From NCBI GenBank assembly GCA_045531955.1, contig JAZSFC010000001.1, positions 132,620-196,619 on the forward strand: 64,000 bases of DNA, read 5' to 3'. How positions within the stretch are numbered: position 1 is the first letter of the stretch; the number at the start of each line of letters is the position of its first letter. The stretch comes from SIG299 sp045531955. GTDB lineage: Bacteria; Bacillota; Clostridia; Lachnospirales; Lachnospiraceae. This document shows, piece after piece, positions 8,624 through 17,826 of this stretch. The notes under the pieces were generated by a model. It was not told where the DNA came from. It saw nothing but the letters and a program-made list of their open reading frames with translations, and ran no database searches. A program made the translations under genes and the position numbers.

Positions 8624-9417
8624 TGAAACTGACACCGTATCTGGCTTTTGCAAAGAAGAGCTTTTTAAATCGTAGTGCATATCGTTTTAATCATTTTATG
8701 GGCATTCTAAATACTTTGGTTCGAATTTTCATTTTCTGGTGCATTTACCGTGCCCTGTACGGTGAAAGAAATGAAGTAGACGGTATTACAATGGCAATGG
8801 TAACCACAAATTTTGTTTTGTCTATCGGAATGGATGCTCTTTTTGCCATCAATGATTATTATCTTCCGAACAGAATCGGAAACGGAAGTATTGCAACGGA
8901 GCTTCTACTGCCAATCAGTTTTAAAGGAAGAATGTTGTTTGAAAATTTGGGAAATACCCTGTTTCAGCTGATTTTTCATTTTGCACCGGCATTGATAGTT
9001 TGTATTTTTACAGTAGGTGTGTTGCCACCGGTGAGTTTTGGGCGTTTTCTGTTGTTTATTATCAGTGCTGTTTTGGGCTACGGTGTACTGTGGAATTTGA
9101 GTTTTCTGTTGCAGACATTTGCGTTCTGGCTGCTCAATATGTGGAGTCTGATGACAATTAAGAACGTATTTCTAAATGTACTTTCCGGTTCCATGATTCC
9201 GCTTTGGTTTATGCCGGATTGGATGGTACCGGTAATGAATTTGCTTCCCTTTTCCTCGATTTACTTTACACCGGTCCAAATTTATCTGGGACAGCTGACC
9301 GCGAAAGAAATAGGCACGAAGTTCCAGATTCAGATGCTTTGGATAGGTGTGTTGTATTTGTGCGGCAACATATTTTGGAAAAAAGGAAAAAAGAAACTTG
9401 TGGTGCAGGGAGGTTGA
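8623..9417 (+). CDS. ABC-2 type permease (COG4587-like)
   Basis: 264 residues with six hydrophobic segments (about 25-45, 60-80, 110-135, 142-170, 177-195, 233-252). The length and topology fit the ABC-2 family membrane component that works as a heterodimer with the next permease. It starts on the last base of the ATPase stop. It forms half of the membrane channel of the exporter. Confidence 0.85.
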   Translation: MKLTPYLAFAKKSFLNRSAYRFNHFMGILNTLVRIFIFWCIYRALYGERNEVDGITMAMVTTNFVLSIGMDALFAINDYYLPNRIGNGSIATELLLPISFKGRMLFENLGNTLFQLIFHFAPALIVCIFTVGVLPPVSFGRFLLFIISAVLGYGVLWNLSFLLQTFAFWLLNMWSLMTIKNVFLNVLSGSMIPLWFMPDWMVPVMNLLPFSSIYFTPVQIYLGQLTAKEIGTKFQIQMLWIGVLYLCGNIFWKKGKKKLVVQGG

Positions 9418-9421
9418 TGAG

Positions 9422-10231
9422 ATGGTACGTGACGTTTTACATCTGATAGGTGTATATACAAAAACCATTATGAAATCCTGGTTCCAGTATAAGGTGGATG
9501 CAGTGTTACGCTCCCTGGCAGTATTTCTTAGGGAATCCACGGGTATTATTGTGGTGTATTTTACTTTATTGAAATTTGATACCTTAAATGGCTGGAATAT
9601 ATATGAATTGCTGTTTTTATTCAGTTTATTATTTGTGACATACGGTATTATGATTTTGTTTTTTACAGGTCTCCGGGACTTTGGAGGGACCGTCAGAAAC
9701 GGTGGCTTTGACCGATATATCTTAAGGCCGAGAGGCTTACTGTTCCAGATTATTTTTGTTAATGCGGACTGGTTTGCTGCCATTGGGCATGGCGGTCTTG
9801 GCATTGTGCTGTTTTTGATCTCTGCATCAAAAGTGGGAATTGTGTGGAGTTTTGATAAAGCAATGTATTATATGTTTGCGATATTTGGCGGGGTGCTGAT
9901 TCAGGGAGCAATTTTTTTGTTTCTGGCAACCTTAAATATTTACTTGCTGGAAACAGGAAGTCTGAAGGAACTGTTTTACTGGAATGCTAGGAAATTTGCG
10001 GGGTATCCGCTCAGTATTTTCCATAAGGCAATTCAAGCGGTGATGCTTTATGTGGTGCCTTTTGCTTTTGTAAATTATTTTCCGGCTCAGTATTTGCTCC
10101 GTAAGAAGGACATGGCAGCTTATCCGGAGATCTATTTGTACATAACACCGGTGCTGGGAGTTGTGATGTATTTGCTTGCCTATGTGTTCTGGAGATTCAG
10201 TTTGAAATATTATAAGAGTTCCGGAAATTGA
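9422..10231 (+). CDS. ABC-2 type permease (COG3694-like)
   Basis: 269 residues, second membrane subunit. The start is ATG 9422, with GGGAGG about 8 bases upstream, four bases after the previous stop. It has six hydrophobic helices. The motif LRDFGGTVRNGGFDRYILRP between helices 2 and 3 is the characteristic cytoplasmic loop of this permease family (a GGFD-like element contacts the ATPase). It is the last gene of the exporter operon. Confidence 0.87.
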   Translation: MVRDVLHLIGVYTKTIMKSWFQYKVDAVLRSLAVFLRESTGIIVVYFTLLKFDTLNGWNIYELLFLFSLLFVTYGIMILFFTGLRDFGGTVRNGGFDRYILRPRGLLFQIIFVNADWFAAIGHGGLGIVLFLISASKVGIVWSFDKAMYYMFAIFGGVLIQGAIFLFLATLNIYLLETGSLKELFYWNARKFAGYPLSIFHKAIQAVMLYVVPFAFVNYFPAQYLLRKKDMAAYPEIYLYITPVLGVVMYLLAYVFWRFSLKYYKSSGN

Positions 10232-10358
10232 TTGGAAAACTTCTAACCAAATTCTAACGAAACCCTCATGCTCCTTTTATGGAATTTATGTCTGAATTCA
10301 TATATGATATTGACATAAAGTAGATAAATTGCTGATTCACAAGAGAGGAGATAAAAGT

Positions 10359-10721
10359 ATGGGTTGTTTAGGAAATTTGTTATGGCTTTTATGCGGCGGT
10401 TTCATCGGTGCGATATGCTGGATGATAGAAGGATTATTATGGTGCGTTACAATTGTCGGTATTCCTATCGGAATTCAGTGCTTTAAATTTGCAGGCTTAA
10501 CGCTTTTTCCGTTTGGAAAAGAGGTAGCGTACGGTGGCGGTCCGGTATCATTTTTGGCCAATATCATTTGGATTCTTGTAACCGGTATACCAATGGCCGT
10601 GGAGCATTTGGTTTTTGGAGCAATATTGTGTGTTACTGTAATCGGTATTCCGTTCGGATTACAGCATTTTAAACTGGCAAAACTGGCTCTTATGCCGTTT
10701 GGAGCAAGTGTAAGATTATAA
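10359..10721 (+). CDS. YccF domain membrane protein
   Basis: 120 residues made of two tandem YccF repeats: each has a GxPxGxQxFKxAxLxLxPFG-like end (IVGIPIGIQCFKFAGL and VIGIPFGLQHFKLAKL). Four hydrophobic helices are predicted. The start is ATG 10359 after GAGAGGAG, spacing 8; a longer in-frame start upstream lacks a ribosome site. It stands alone between the exporter operon and a terminator. The molecular function of YccF proteins is not established. Confidence 0.9.
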   Translation: MGCLGNLLWLLCGGFIGAICWMIEGLLWCVTIVGIPIGIQCFKFAGLTLFPFGKEVAYGGGPVSFLANIIWILVTGIPMAVEHLVFGAILCVTVIGIPFGLQHFKLAKLALMPFGASVRL

Positions 10722-10730
10722 AAGAGAAAC

Positions 10731-10775
10731 GAACCCCCTTTGCATAGCAAAATATGCGGAGGGGTTCTTCTTTTT
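10731..10775 (+). terminator. Terminator after yccF
   Basis: GAACCCC/GGGGTTC outer stem with an inner GCATA/TATGC stem, followed by TTCTTTTTC. Confidence 0.8.
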
Positions 10776-10849
10776 CGATTTGTACTTTATGAGAGTAATG
10801 TGTTACAATAACAATAGAATGATTCGGGAGAGAAGGGAGAATTTCAACG

Positions 10850-12415
10850 ATGGGGTTTCAAAGTATATTGTTCGGCAGTTATAAAGTTGACATTGTAAAA
10901 GCGGAACCGGATTTTTTCAAGGACCTGCAGCTGGACTATCTGGTGGAGAAGATTTTAGAGCAAAGTAAAGGCTATAAAACAGCACCGTATTTTTATACGT
11001 TTCCGGGAGCGGAAGAAATCATCCGGTACCGGCAGCAAATTTGTAAAGACATGGAGTCGGAAGCGCTTTGTACCGTGCTTTGGAGTTTTTGCAGAAGGCT
11101 GGCGGAATCCAGAAAGATTTATAACCTTTCTTTGGAAAGCAGGGGAGTGATAGCAATTGCGACCTATCATTTACGGGCGGCAACTCTTTATCGTGAGGCA
11201 TTATTAAAGCTTGATGAGGAGCTGGGTGAAATTATTGAGCGTATTTCTTCAGAAGGCCTGACAGAATTTTATACCTACATAAAGGAAGAATTGAAAAAGC
11301 AGGAAGAAACCGGATTTGTATCGGCACTTGACCGGGCAAACAGCTTTTTTTCCGAGCTTAAGTTTACACTTTCTATCGATCAGGATAAGTTAATTGTATC
11401 CGAAGAAAAGGAAGCCGCTAAAAAGCGTGAAAGAAAAGACAAAAAGCCGGTAGAAAATTATTTTGAAGAACTGGCAAAACTGCTTGGCGTGGAAATGCAG
11501 GAGCAGTATCTTGCCATGCGGGATATTTTCCCGGAACCGTTAAAAACCTCCACATTGGAGCATGTACTGGTAGGTATCTTAAAAAAGAGCAAGCCAAAGG
11601 TATTCGAAGAAATCAACGGATTCAAAAAGAATTTTCCTGATATTTATCCAAAAGTAATTTTGGATTTCGAAGAAGAAATACAGTTTTATTTGTGCTTCCA
11701 GAAGTTTAGAACAAGAACTCTCGGCATGGGATATCCGATGGGAATGGCAACTTCATCAGAAAACGGAGAATTTACCGGACGGGAAGTATATGACATTGCA
11801 CTGGTTTGGAAGCAGGAGTTAAATGACTATGAAGTCGTGTCCAATGATTTTTCCATGAAGAATCATCCTTGCTTTTTTGTAGTAACCGGACCGAATCAGG
11901 GAGGAAAAACTACCTTTGCCCGTTCCATGGGCCAGGCGGTATATTTTGCACTTATGGGGCTACCGGTGAATGCAGAGGTATTTCATATGCCGGTGTTTAA
12001 CGGAATATCCACCCACTTTGAAGCAGAAGAAACCCTGCAGTCCAATTCCGGCAAGCTGAAGGAGGAAATCAACCGTCTTATTCCGATGATGCGTAAGGAC
12101 AGTAACCGTAACTGTTTTGTTGTGCTGAATGAATTGTTTACCACGGCGACAACCCATGATGCCATGATAATGGGCCGCAAGGTAATGGAATCCTTCCTGG
12201 CAAGGGAGTGTTACGGTATTTATGTTACCCATATTCAGGAGCTGGCAGAGGAAGCAGATAATATAATCAGTCTGGTGGCTCAGCTGGAGCCGGGAGAAGA
12301 GAGCAAGCGCAGTTACCGCATGCTTCCGATGAAGGCCCAGGGTTACGGTTATTCCGATGCCCTTGTAAAGAAATTCCATCTGGAATATGAAGAGATTATA
12401 AGGAGGTTGTCATAA
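10850..12415 (+). CDS. MutS-like ATPase, first of a tandem pair
   Basis: 521 residues. The C-terminal part is a MutS domain V ATPase: Walker A VTGPNQGGKTTFAR, Walker B FVVLNELFTTAT and a HIQEL segment where MutS has its TTH. The N-terminal half is helical, like MutS domain III, but the mismatch-recognition and connector domains of true MutS are missing. It therefore belongs to the short MutS-related family with unknown substrate, not to mismatch repair itself. It overlaps its paralogue by one base, and the two probably form a heterodimer, as MutS-type ATPases are obligate dimers. Confidence 0.85.
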   Translation: MGFQSILFGSYKVDIVKAEPDFFKDLQLDYLVEKILEQSKGYKTAPYFYTFPGAEEIIRYRQQICKDMESEALCTVLWSFCRRLAESRKIYNLSLESRGVIAIATYHLRAATLYREALLKLDEELGEIIERISSEGLTEFYTYIKEELKKQEETGFVSALDRANSFFSELKFTLSIDQDKLIVSEEKEAAKKRERKDKKPVENYFEELAKLLGVEMQEQYLAMRDIFPEPLKTSTLEHVLVGILKKSKPKVFEEINGFKKNFPDIYPKVILDFEEEIQFYLCFQKFRTRTLGMGYPMGMATSSENGEFTGREVYDIALVWKQELNDYEVVSNDFSMKNHPCFFVVTGPNQGGKTTFARSMGQAVYFALMGLPVNAEVFHMPVFNGISTHFEAEETLQSNSGKLKEEINRLIPMMRKDSNRNCFVVLNELFTTATTHDAMIMGRKVMESFLARECYGIYVTHIQELAEEADNIISLVAQLEPGEESKRSYRMLPMKAQGYGYSDALVKKFHLEYEEIIRRLS

Positions 12416-13920
12416 TGGAACCTTATTTATTATATCGGGATTCTTCCACCGACGGAAAGAAAAGCTACGCCTTTCCGAGGGATGTAATTAAAGACTTAAA
12501 CTTGGACATTATCTTTAAAACCATGGCGAAACAGGATGACCTGATTTTTGAAAAGGTACGCCGGGTAATGATGCTTCCTTTGACAACACCGGAAGAGATT
12601 TTCTACCGTCAGGAGGTTCTTAGGGATTTGCGCCGTCAGGATGCCATGCTGGAGGATTTTTATGCCATTGCGGTGCGTCAGAACAAAGCATTAAAAGATT
12701 TAAAGGCGGCAATAAAGAGCAACCGCGCTAAATCCACAAGAAAAACAAGTGAGTTATTTGAATGCCTGAATTATCTGATGCAGGGGCAGGATGATTTGTT
12801 AAAAATCAGGGAACTGTTGCTGCAAAAGAAGGATGCCTGGCAGTCTGAGGGCGTGCAGAACTTGCTGGAACGTTTAAAAGAGATGCCGCTGGAAAGTATT
12901 AAGGAGCGCCTTAGAGAGGCAAATTCCCTTACCACCGGATGTGAAGCGGGTTACACCTTTCAGTTTGGCGGCGGAATGAAAATGGAGAAGGCGGAACTGA
13001 ATTTTATCCGTCCGGCCGGAGATGTAAAAAAGAACGGATTGGAAAATTTTTACCTGACCTTTTTGAAACGAAATGCTATTTTGATTGGTACCGATGTTAC
13101 CCTGCAGGAGGATGTCAATCATCTGGCGGAAGAAACGCTGGGGCAGATTATTACCATCTTCCAACCGTATCTGCAGAAAATGATGGTGTTTTATGAGCAT
13201 TACTGTGAAGAGATTTCCTTTTACATGGGTGCGGTACAGTTCATGAAGCGTATGGATGAGCTTTACGTTACGTTAAAGCTGCCGGAGCCGAAGCCGGTTG
13301 GTTCCAAGGATGTTTCCTTTGAGCAGCTGTATGAGCTTTCCATGGCAGTATATACCCAGAGAAAGCCGGTAGGGAATTCGATTACACTGCAAAATAATCG
13401 CATGACCATTATTACCGGTGCCAACCAGGGCGGCAAGTCCACCTTCCTTAGAAGCTACGGTATTGCCCAGGTGCTGATGCAGTGCGGTATGGCGGTGCCC
13501 GCAAGCAGGTTTTCTGCTCCTCTGTATCCGCAAATTTTTACTCACTTTACCCGTAACGAAGATGAGCATTTGAATAACGGCCGTTTAAGCGAAGAACTGC
13601 AGCGCATGAGCAATATGATTAATAAAACCGTGCCAAACAGCCTGTTTTTATTAAATGAATCCTTTGCCAGCACCACAGAAAAAGAGGGCTCTAAAATAGC
13701 AGAGAATATTATCAATGCATTTTATGAAAAGAACATCACCACTATGATGGTAACCCACTTGTATCAGTTAGCAAAGAAAAAATATGACGAAGCAAAAGAC
13801 GGCAGTCATTTCCTGGTGGCAGAGCGTACCGAAAACGGCACCAGAACCTTTAAGATGCTGCCGGGAGAACCGACCTATACCAGCTTTGGGACGGATTTGT
13901 TTAAGGTACTGGAAGGATAA
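12415..13920 (+). CDS. MutS-like ATPase, second of a tandem pair
   Basis: 501 residues and clearly the same architecture as the gene before it: a helical lever region, then Walker A ITGANQGGKSTFLR, Walker B LFLLNESFAST and the MVTHL segment. It starts on the last base of the upstream stop codon, so synthesis is coupled at a 1:1 ratio. The two proteins differ widely outside the ATPase motifs, which argues for specialised subunits rather than a recent duplication. No mismatch-binding FxE motif is present. A shared terminator lies downstream at 13937-13993. Confidence 0.85.
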   Translation: MEPYLLYRDSSTDGKKSYAFPRDVIKDLNLDIIFKTMAKQDDLIFEKVRRVMMLPLTTPEEIFYRQEVLRDLRRQDAMLEDFYAIAVRQNKALKDLKAAIKSNRAKSTRKTSELFECLNYLMQGQDDLLKIRELLLQKKDAWQSEGVQNLLERLKEMPLESIKERLREANSLTTGCEAGYTFQFGGGMKMEKAELNFIRPAGDVKKNGLENFYLTFLKRNAILIGTDVTLQEDVNHLAEETLGQIITIFQPYLQKMMVFYEHYCEEISFYMGAVQFMKRMDELYVTLKLPEPKPVGSKDVSFEQLYELSMAVYTQRKPVGNSITLQNNRMTIITGANQGGKSTFLRSYGIAQVLMQCGMAVPASRFSAPLYPQIFTHFTRNEDEHLNNGRLSEELQRMSNMINKTVPNSLFLLNESFASTTEKEGSKIAENIINAFYEKNITTMMVTHLYQLAKKKYDEAKDGSHFLVAERTENGTRTFKMLPGEPTYTSFGTDLFKVLEG

Positions 13921-13936
13921 ACAATAACGCTTAGTA

Positions 13937-13993
13937 AAATAATACCCATGCAGACCGTTAGCGATGAGCGGGTCAGCATGGGTGTTATTTTTT
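13937..13993. terminator. Bidirectional terminator with long two-tier hairpin
   Basis: Outer stem AATAATACCCATGC/GCATGGGTGTTATT (one G-U pair), inner GACC/GGGTC stem enclosing CGTTAGCG, followed by TTTTTT. It lies between convergent genes; the esterase stop codon is inside its T-run. Confidence 0.85.
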
Positions 13994-14867
13994 ACATTGC
14001 TTTGTCTAAAAACTTGGCTGCCATTTCCGGCCAGCCTTCGCAGTCCGGCTGGATGTATTTTTCTTCTCCGTTAGAAGTTTCTTCATTGCAAAGGGCCAGA
14101 CCGTGGCATCCAAATGGAAACATGTGGAATTCTGCCAGCACGCCCTTTTCAATCAGGGCACTCAGGTAAAGCAGGGAGTTTTCTACCGGAACGGAGGAAT
14201 CCTCGTAGGTGTGCCAAAGGAAAGTTGGCGGCACGTCTTCGGTAACGTGGCGGTCTAAAGTAACCAGTTCTACCAAATCCTGCTTATATTTCTTGGCTTT
14301 GTCAGCATCGGACTGCATGCCAAGTAAGTTTTCAAAGGAACCCTGGTGTCCAAACTCACCGGAGGTTATTACCGGATAGGAGAGGACGCAGGCATTTGGC
14401 ATAATTTCTTCCGGAGCACAGTTATCCAAATAGCTGGAAAGCCATTCTTTCTTGTAATGGATACAGAGGCTGGCTGCCAGATGACCACCGGCGGAAAAGC
14501 CTGCTACTGCGATGCGTTCCGGGTCAATGCCCCATTCAGCGGCATTCTGGCGGACGGTGCGCACGGCAACTGCCAGGTCGCAAAGAGAGGATGGGAACTC
14601 AAAGGGTGCAATATGATACTTTAACACAAAGGTGGAAAAACCAAGGGTGTTAAATTTCTTTGCTACAGGTGCACCTTCCCGTTCGGAAAGATGTTCATAG
14701 CCGCCGCCTGGGCAAATGATAATGGCAGGGCGGAGTTCTTCTGTGGCAGGGGTATCTTCTTTGTCAAGTAAAAAGCAGTCCAGGGTGGCAGGCTTAAAGC
14801 TTCCCTTTTTTACCTTGTCCACCGGAACTACCATATAATTTTCAACGGTAAGAGTGAATTGTTTCAT
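13992..14867 (-). CDS. Alpha/beta-hydrolase, acetyl esterase/lipase-like
   Basis: 291 residues, cytoplasmic. The HGG-type oxyanion segment appears as CPGGGYEHLS, the nucleophile elbow as GFSAGGH, the catalytic Asp in HTYEDSSVP and the His in PFGCHG. This is the Aes/BD-FAE esterase group, often deacetylating carbohydrates. AGGAGG lies 6 bases before the ATG. It is convergent with the MutS-like pair and divergent from the asparaginase. Sugar-ester deacetylation would suit the glycoside hydrolases elsewhere in the window, but the substrate is not shown by the sequence. Confidence 0.88.
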   Translation of the reverse strand: MKQFTLTVENYMVVPVDKVKKGSFKPATLDCFLLDKEDTPATEELRPAIIICPGGGYEHLSEREGAPVAKKFNTLGFSTFVLKYHIAPFEFPSSLCDLAVAVRTVRQNAAEWGIDPERIAVAGFSAGGHLAASLCIHYKKEWLSSYLDNCAPEEIMPNACVLSYPVITSGEFGHQGSFENLLGMQSDADKAKKYKQDLVELVTLDRHVTEDVPPTFLWHTYEDSSVPVENSLLYLSALIEKGVLAEFHMFPFGCHGLALCNEETSNGEEKYIQPDCEGWPEMAAKFLDKAM

Positions 14868-14953
14868 GGAATCCTCCTATTGTTTTTTTTCGTTATTTTC
14901 GGTATAGTTAAGATACAATAGTAATTATACTATGTTTTAGGAGAGAGTCAATT

Positions 14954-15949
14954 ATGAAAAAGAAAATTTTAGTACTTGCCACCGGCGGAACCATTGCTTC
15001 CGAGGCGGGAGCAAACGGTCTGGAACCTGCGGTAGGAGCCGGCGGATTGCTTCCTTATCTGGTAGGTGTGGCAGAAAACTATGAGATAACAACCAAGGAC
15101 ATCCTGCATCTGGATAGCTCCAATATCCAGCCGGAGGAGTGGGTCATCATTGCCCGCAGCGTATATGAGCATCATAAGGATTATGACGGAATCATCATTA
15201 CCCATGGTACGGATACCATGGCCTATACTGCATCGATTTTGTCCTATATGCTAAAAAATCTGCCGATTCCGGTGGTGCTTACCGGGTCCCAATTGCCGAT
15301 GAGCCACCCTCTTACGGATGCAGCAGACAATATGCGGTATGCTTTTGCCATGGCAGCCAGCGGTACGCCGGGCGTGTTCGTAAGCTTCAACCGGAAAATC
15401 ATTTTGGGATGCCGGGCGGTAAAGGTGCGTACTACCGGTTTTGATGCCTTTGAAAGTGTGAATTGTAAAAATGTGGCGGTCATTGATTCCAATGGTTTAA
15501 ATATCAACGAGAAGCTGTTGAAAAATCCTTTGGGAAAGTGTGAATTGTTAGATTCCCTGTGTCCGGATGTGTTTTTAATTAAGCTGACACCGGGATTAAA
15601 TCCGGAAATCTTTGACGTGCTGTTGCAGATGAATTACAAGGGCATTGTTATTGAGGCTTTTGGTGCAGGTGGTCTGCATTTCATTAACCGCGACTTGATT
15701 TCCAAGTTGGCAAAGATGGTGGAATACGGAATTTCCGTAGTGGTTTCCAGCCAGTGTCTGTATGAGCGAAGTGACCTGTCTATTTATCAGGTGGGACAGC
15801 TGGCATTGGAAAAGGGTGTCATCAGTGCCTATGATATGACTACAGAGGCTGCGGTGACGAAGCTTATCTGGGCTTTGGGACAAACAAAAGACCCGACTGA
15901 GATTAAAAGAATTTTTGAAACCAACTATACCGGTGAAATTACGCTGTGA
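14954..15949 (+). CDS. ansA: Type I L-asparaginase
   Basis: 331 residues, no signal peptide, so the cytoplasmic type I enzyme that hydrolyses asparagine to aspartate and ammonia. Both catalytic threonine regions are visible: ATGGTIAS near the N-terminus and THGTDTMAYTAS near residue 85. The motif SQLPMSHPLTDAADN is typical of the family. AGGAGAG precedes the ATG. It is monocistronic, closed by a terminator at 15973. Confidence 0.93.
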   Translation: MKKKILVLATGGTIASEAGANGLEPAVGAGGLLPYLVGVAENYEITTKDILHLDSSNIQPEEWVIIARSVYEHHKDYDGIIITHGTDTMAYTASILSYMLKNLPIPVVLTGSQLPMSHPLTDAADNMRYAFAMAASGTPGVFVSFNRKIILGCRAVKVRTTGFDAFESVNCKNVAVIDSNGLNINEKLLKNPLGKCELLDSLCPDVFLIKLTPGLNPEIFDVLLQMNYKGIVIEAFGAGGLHFINRDLISKLAKMVEYGISVVVSSQCLYERSDLSIYQVGQLALEKGVISAYDMTTEAAVTKLIWALGQTKDPTEIKRIFETNYTGEITL

Positions 15950-15972
15950 TTAATTAAAAAGGAAAAGGAAGA

Positions 15973-16011
15973 GGAGTGTTATCCGGGTCAAACCGGACAA
16001 ACACTCCTTTT
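15973..16011 (+). terminator. Terminator after asparaginase gene
   Basis: GGAGTGTT/AACACTCC stem with an inner TCCGG/CCGGA stem, then TTTT. Confidence 0.85.
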
Positions 16012-16133
16012 GTAAACTTTAGTTTGCAAGAAAAGGATAAAAATGTTCAAAAAGCAGCATTTTTCAGTGGACAAAAACAGAAAAGAGGAATATAATGCAA
16101 CTGACGGTTGCAAAAAGTGCATTGTTAAGTTGC

Positions 16134-16162
16134 TTGTAACTACAAAAATGACTTGATATAAT
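16134..16162 (+). promoter_or_regulatory. Promoter of the glmM-like/acyltransferase/nagB operon
   Basis: TTGTAA at 16134-16139, 17-base spacer, and an extended -10 TGATATAAT ending at 16162. It lies about 40 bases before the first ATG. Confidence 0.7.
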
Positions 16163-16203
16163 GGGTATCAAGATAAGATAATTAGAAAAAGGAGATTTTT
16201 ATC

Positions 16204-17826
16204 ATGACCATCGGCCAAAAGATTATTCAACTCAGAACAGCCGCAGATATTTCCCAGGAACAGCTGGCAGAAACCCTCGGTGTTTCCAGACAATCTGTAT
16301 CCAAGTGGGAAATGGATCAGGCACTTCCGCAGATTGACAAAGTATTACAGCTGGCAGAAATCTTCAGTGTATCCACTGATGAGTTATTGCTTGATAAAAT
16401 TGAAATTAACAGAAGACCGGCAAATGAGCCAAGAACCTTAAAGTATTTCGGTACCGACGGTTTCCGTGGTGAGGCAAATGTCAATTTGACCTCCATGCAG
16501 GCATATAAAGTGGGCCGCTTCCTTGGCTGGTACTATGCTTCCAAGCTTTCCGGCTGTACCAAAACCGGTTACCGTCCCCGCATCGTTATCGGTAAGGACA
16601 CCCGCCGTTCCAGCTACATGTTAGAGTACTCCATCGTTGCAGGTCTCACTGCAAGTGGTGCAGATGTTTATATGCTGCACGTTATTACTACTCCGGGTGT
16701 TTCCTATGTAACCCGTAAAGATGAGTTTGACTGCGGTATCATGATTACTGCATCCCATAATCCATATCAGGATAACGGCATTAAGGTAATCAATTCCCAC
16801 GGCGAAAAGCTGGATGATGAAACTACCATGTTAATTGAAGCTTATATTGACGGCGATTTAAAGACCTTAGGCGTAACCGGTGACGATCTCCCACTGGCCC
16901 AGAAAGCAAGAATTGGCTGCATTCACGATTATTCCGCAGGCAGAAACCGCTACATCGGTTACTTAATTTCCGTAGCGTCCAACTCCTACAAGAAGTTAAA
17001 AATCGGACTGGATTGTGCCAACGGTGCATCCTGGAACATTGCCAATGCGGTATTTAGTGCCCTTGGTGCCCAGACCTATGTTATCGGTGACGAACCGGAC
17101 GGCTTAAACTGTAATGAAGGCTGCGGTTCCACCCATATTGAGAAATTAAAGAAGCTGGTAAAAGATAAGCATTTAGATTTAGGCTTTGCCTTTGACGGTG
17201 ATGCAGACCGCTGTATCGCTGTGGACGGAAACGGCAACGAAGTAGACGGTGATGCCATGATTTATATTCTCGGTAAGAGAATGAAGGCAAGAGGCACTTT
17301 AAATGACAATACCGTAGTTACCACCATCATGTCTAACAGCGGTTTTGTAAACAGCTTAAAGGAAATCGGTATTAACTGCGTGCAGACCCAGGTGGGTGAC
17401 CGCTTTGTTTATGAGTGCATGCAGGCAAATGATTATGCCATCGGCGGCGAGCAGTCCGGTCATATTATCATGAAAAAGTATGCAACTACCGGCGACGGTA
17501 TTTTAACCGCGATTATGATTGCAGAAGAAATTTGCGATTCCAAGTCTTCCCTGGCGCAGCTGGCTGAGCCGATTAAGCTATATCCGCAGTATTTAAAGAA
17601 CATCCGTGTTAAGGATAAGGCAGCAGTTCTTTCCGACGCCAATGTGCTTGCAGCAAAGGATGAAGTAGAAAAACTCATTGCAGGAAAGGGCAGAGCACTT
17701 CTTCGTCAGAGCGGTACCGAGCCGGTAATCCGTGTAATGATTGAAAGCGAAACCCAGGAACAGTGTGTGGAATATGCGGATATGATTATTAAGGTAATTA
17801 TCGAAGGAGGTCACAGCGTTGAATAA
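16204..17826 (+). CDS. Xre-type HTH fused to phosphoglucosamine/phosphohexomutase
   Basis: 540 residues. Residues 3-58 form a Cro/CI-type helix-turn-helix (ISQEQLAETLGVSRQSVSKWE). From residue 80 there is a complete alpha-D-phosphohexomutase: FGTDGFRGE, the phosphoserine loop TASHNP (Ser184), the metal loop DGDADR, the sugar loop GGEQSGH and the C-terminal RQSGTEPVIRV phosphate site. The mutase half resembles GlmM, interconverting GlcN-6-P and GlcN-1-P. Fusion to a DNA-binding domain is unusual and suggests self-regulation by sugar phosphate. The ATG at 16204 follows AAAAAGGAG, and no start between the two domains has a good ribosome site. The next gene begins inside its end. Confidence 0.88.
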   Translation: MTIGQKIIQLRTAADISQEQLAETLGVSRQSVSKWEMDQALPQIDKVLQLAEIFSVSTDELLLDKIEINRRPANEPRTLKYFGTDGFRGEANVNLTSMQAYKVGRFLGWYYASKLSGCTKTGYRPRIVIGKDTRRSSYMLEYSIVAGLTASGADVYMLHVITTPGVSYVTRKDEFDCGIMITASHNPYQDNGIKVINSHGEKLDDETTMLIEAYIDGDLKTLGVTGDDLPLAQKARIGCIHDYSAGRNRYIGYLISVASNSYKKLKIGLDCANGASWNIANAVFSALGAQTYVIGDEPDGLNCNEGCGSTHIEKLKKLVKDKHLDLGFAFDGDADRCIAVDGNGNEVDGDAMIYILGKRMKARGTLNDNTVVTTIMSNSGFVNSLKEIGINCVQTQVGDRFVYECMQANDYAIGGEQSGHIIMKKYATTGDGILTAIMIAEEICDSKSSLAQLAEPIKLYPQYLKNIRVKDKAAVLSDANVLAAKDEVEKLIAGKGRALLRQSGTEPVIRVMIESETQEQCVEYADMIIKVIIEGGHSVE

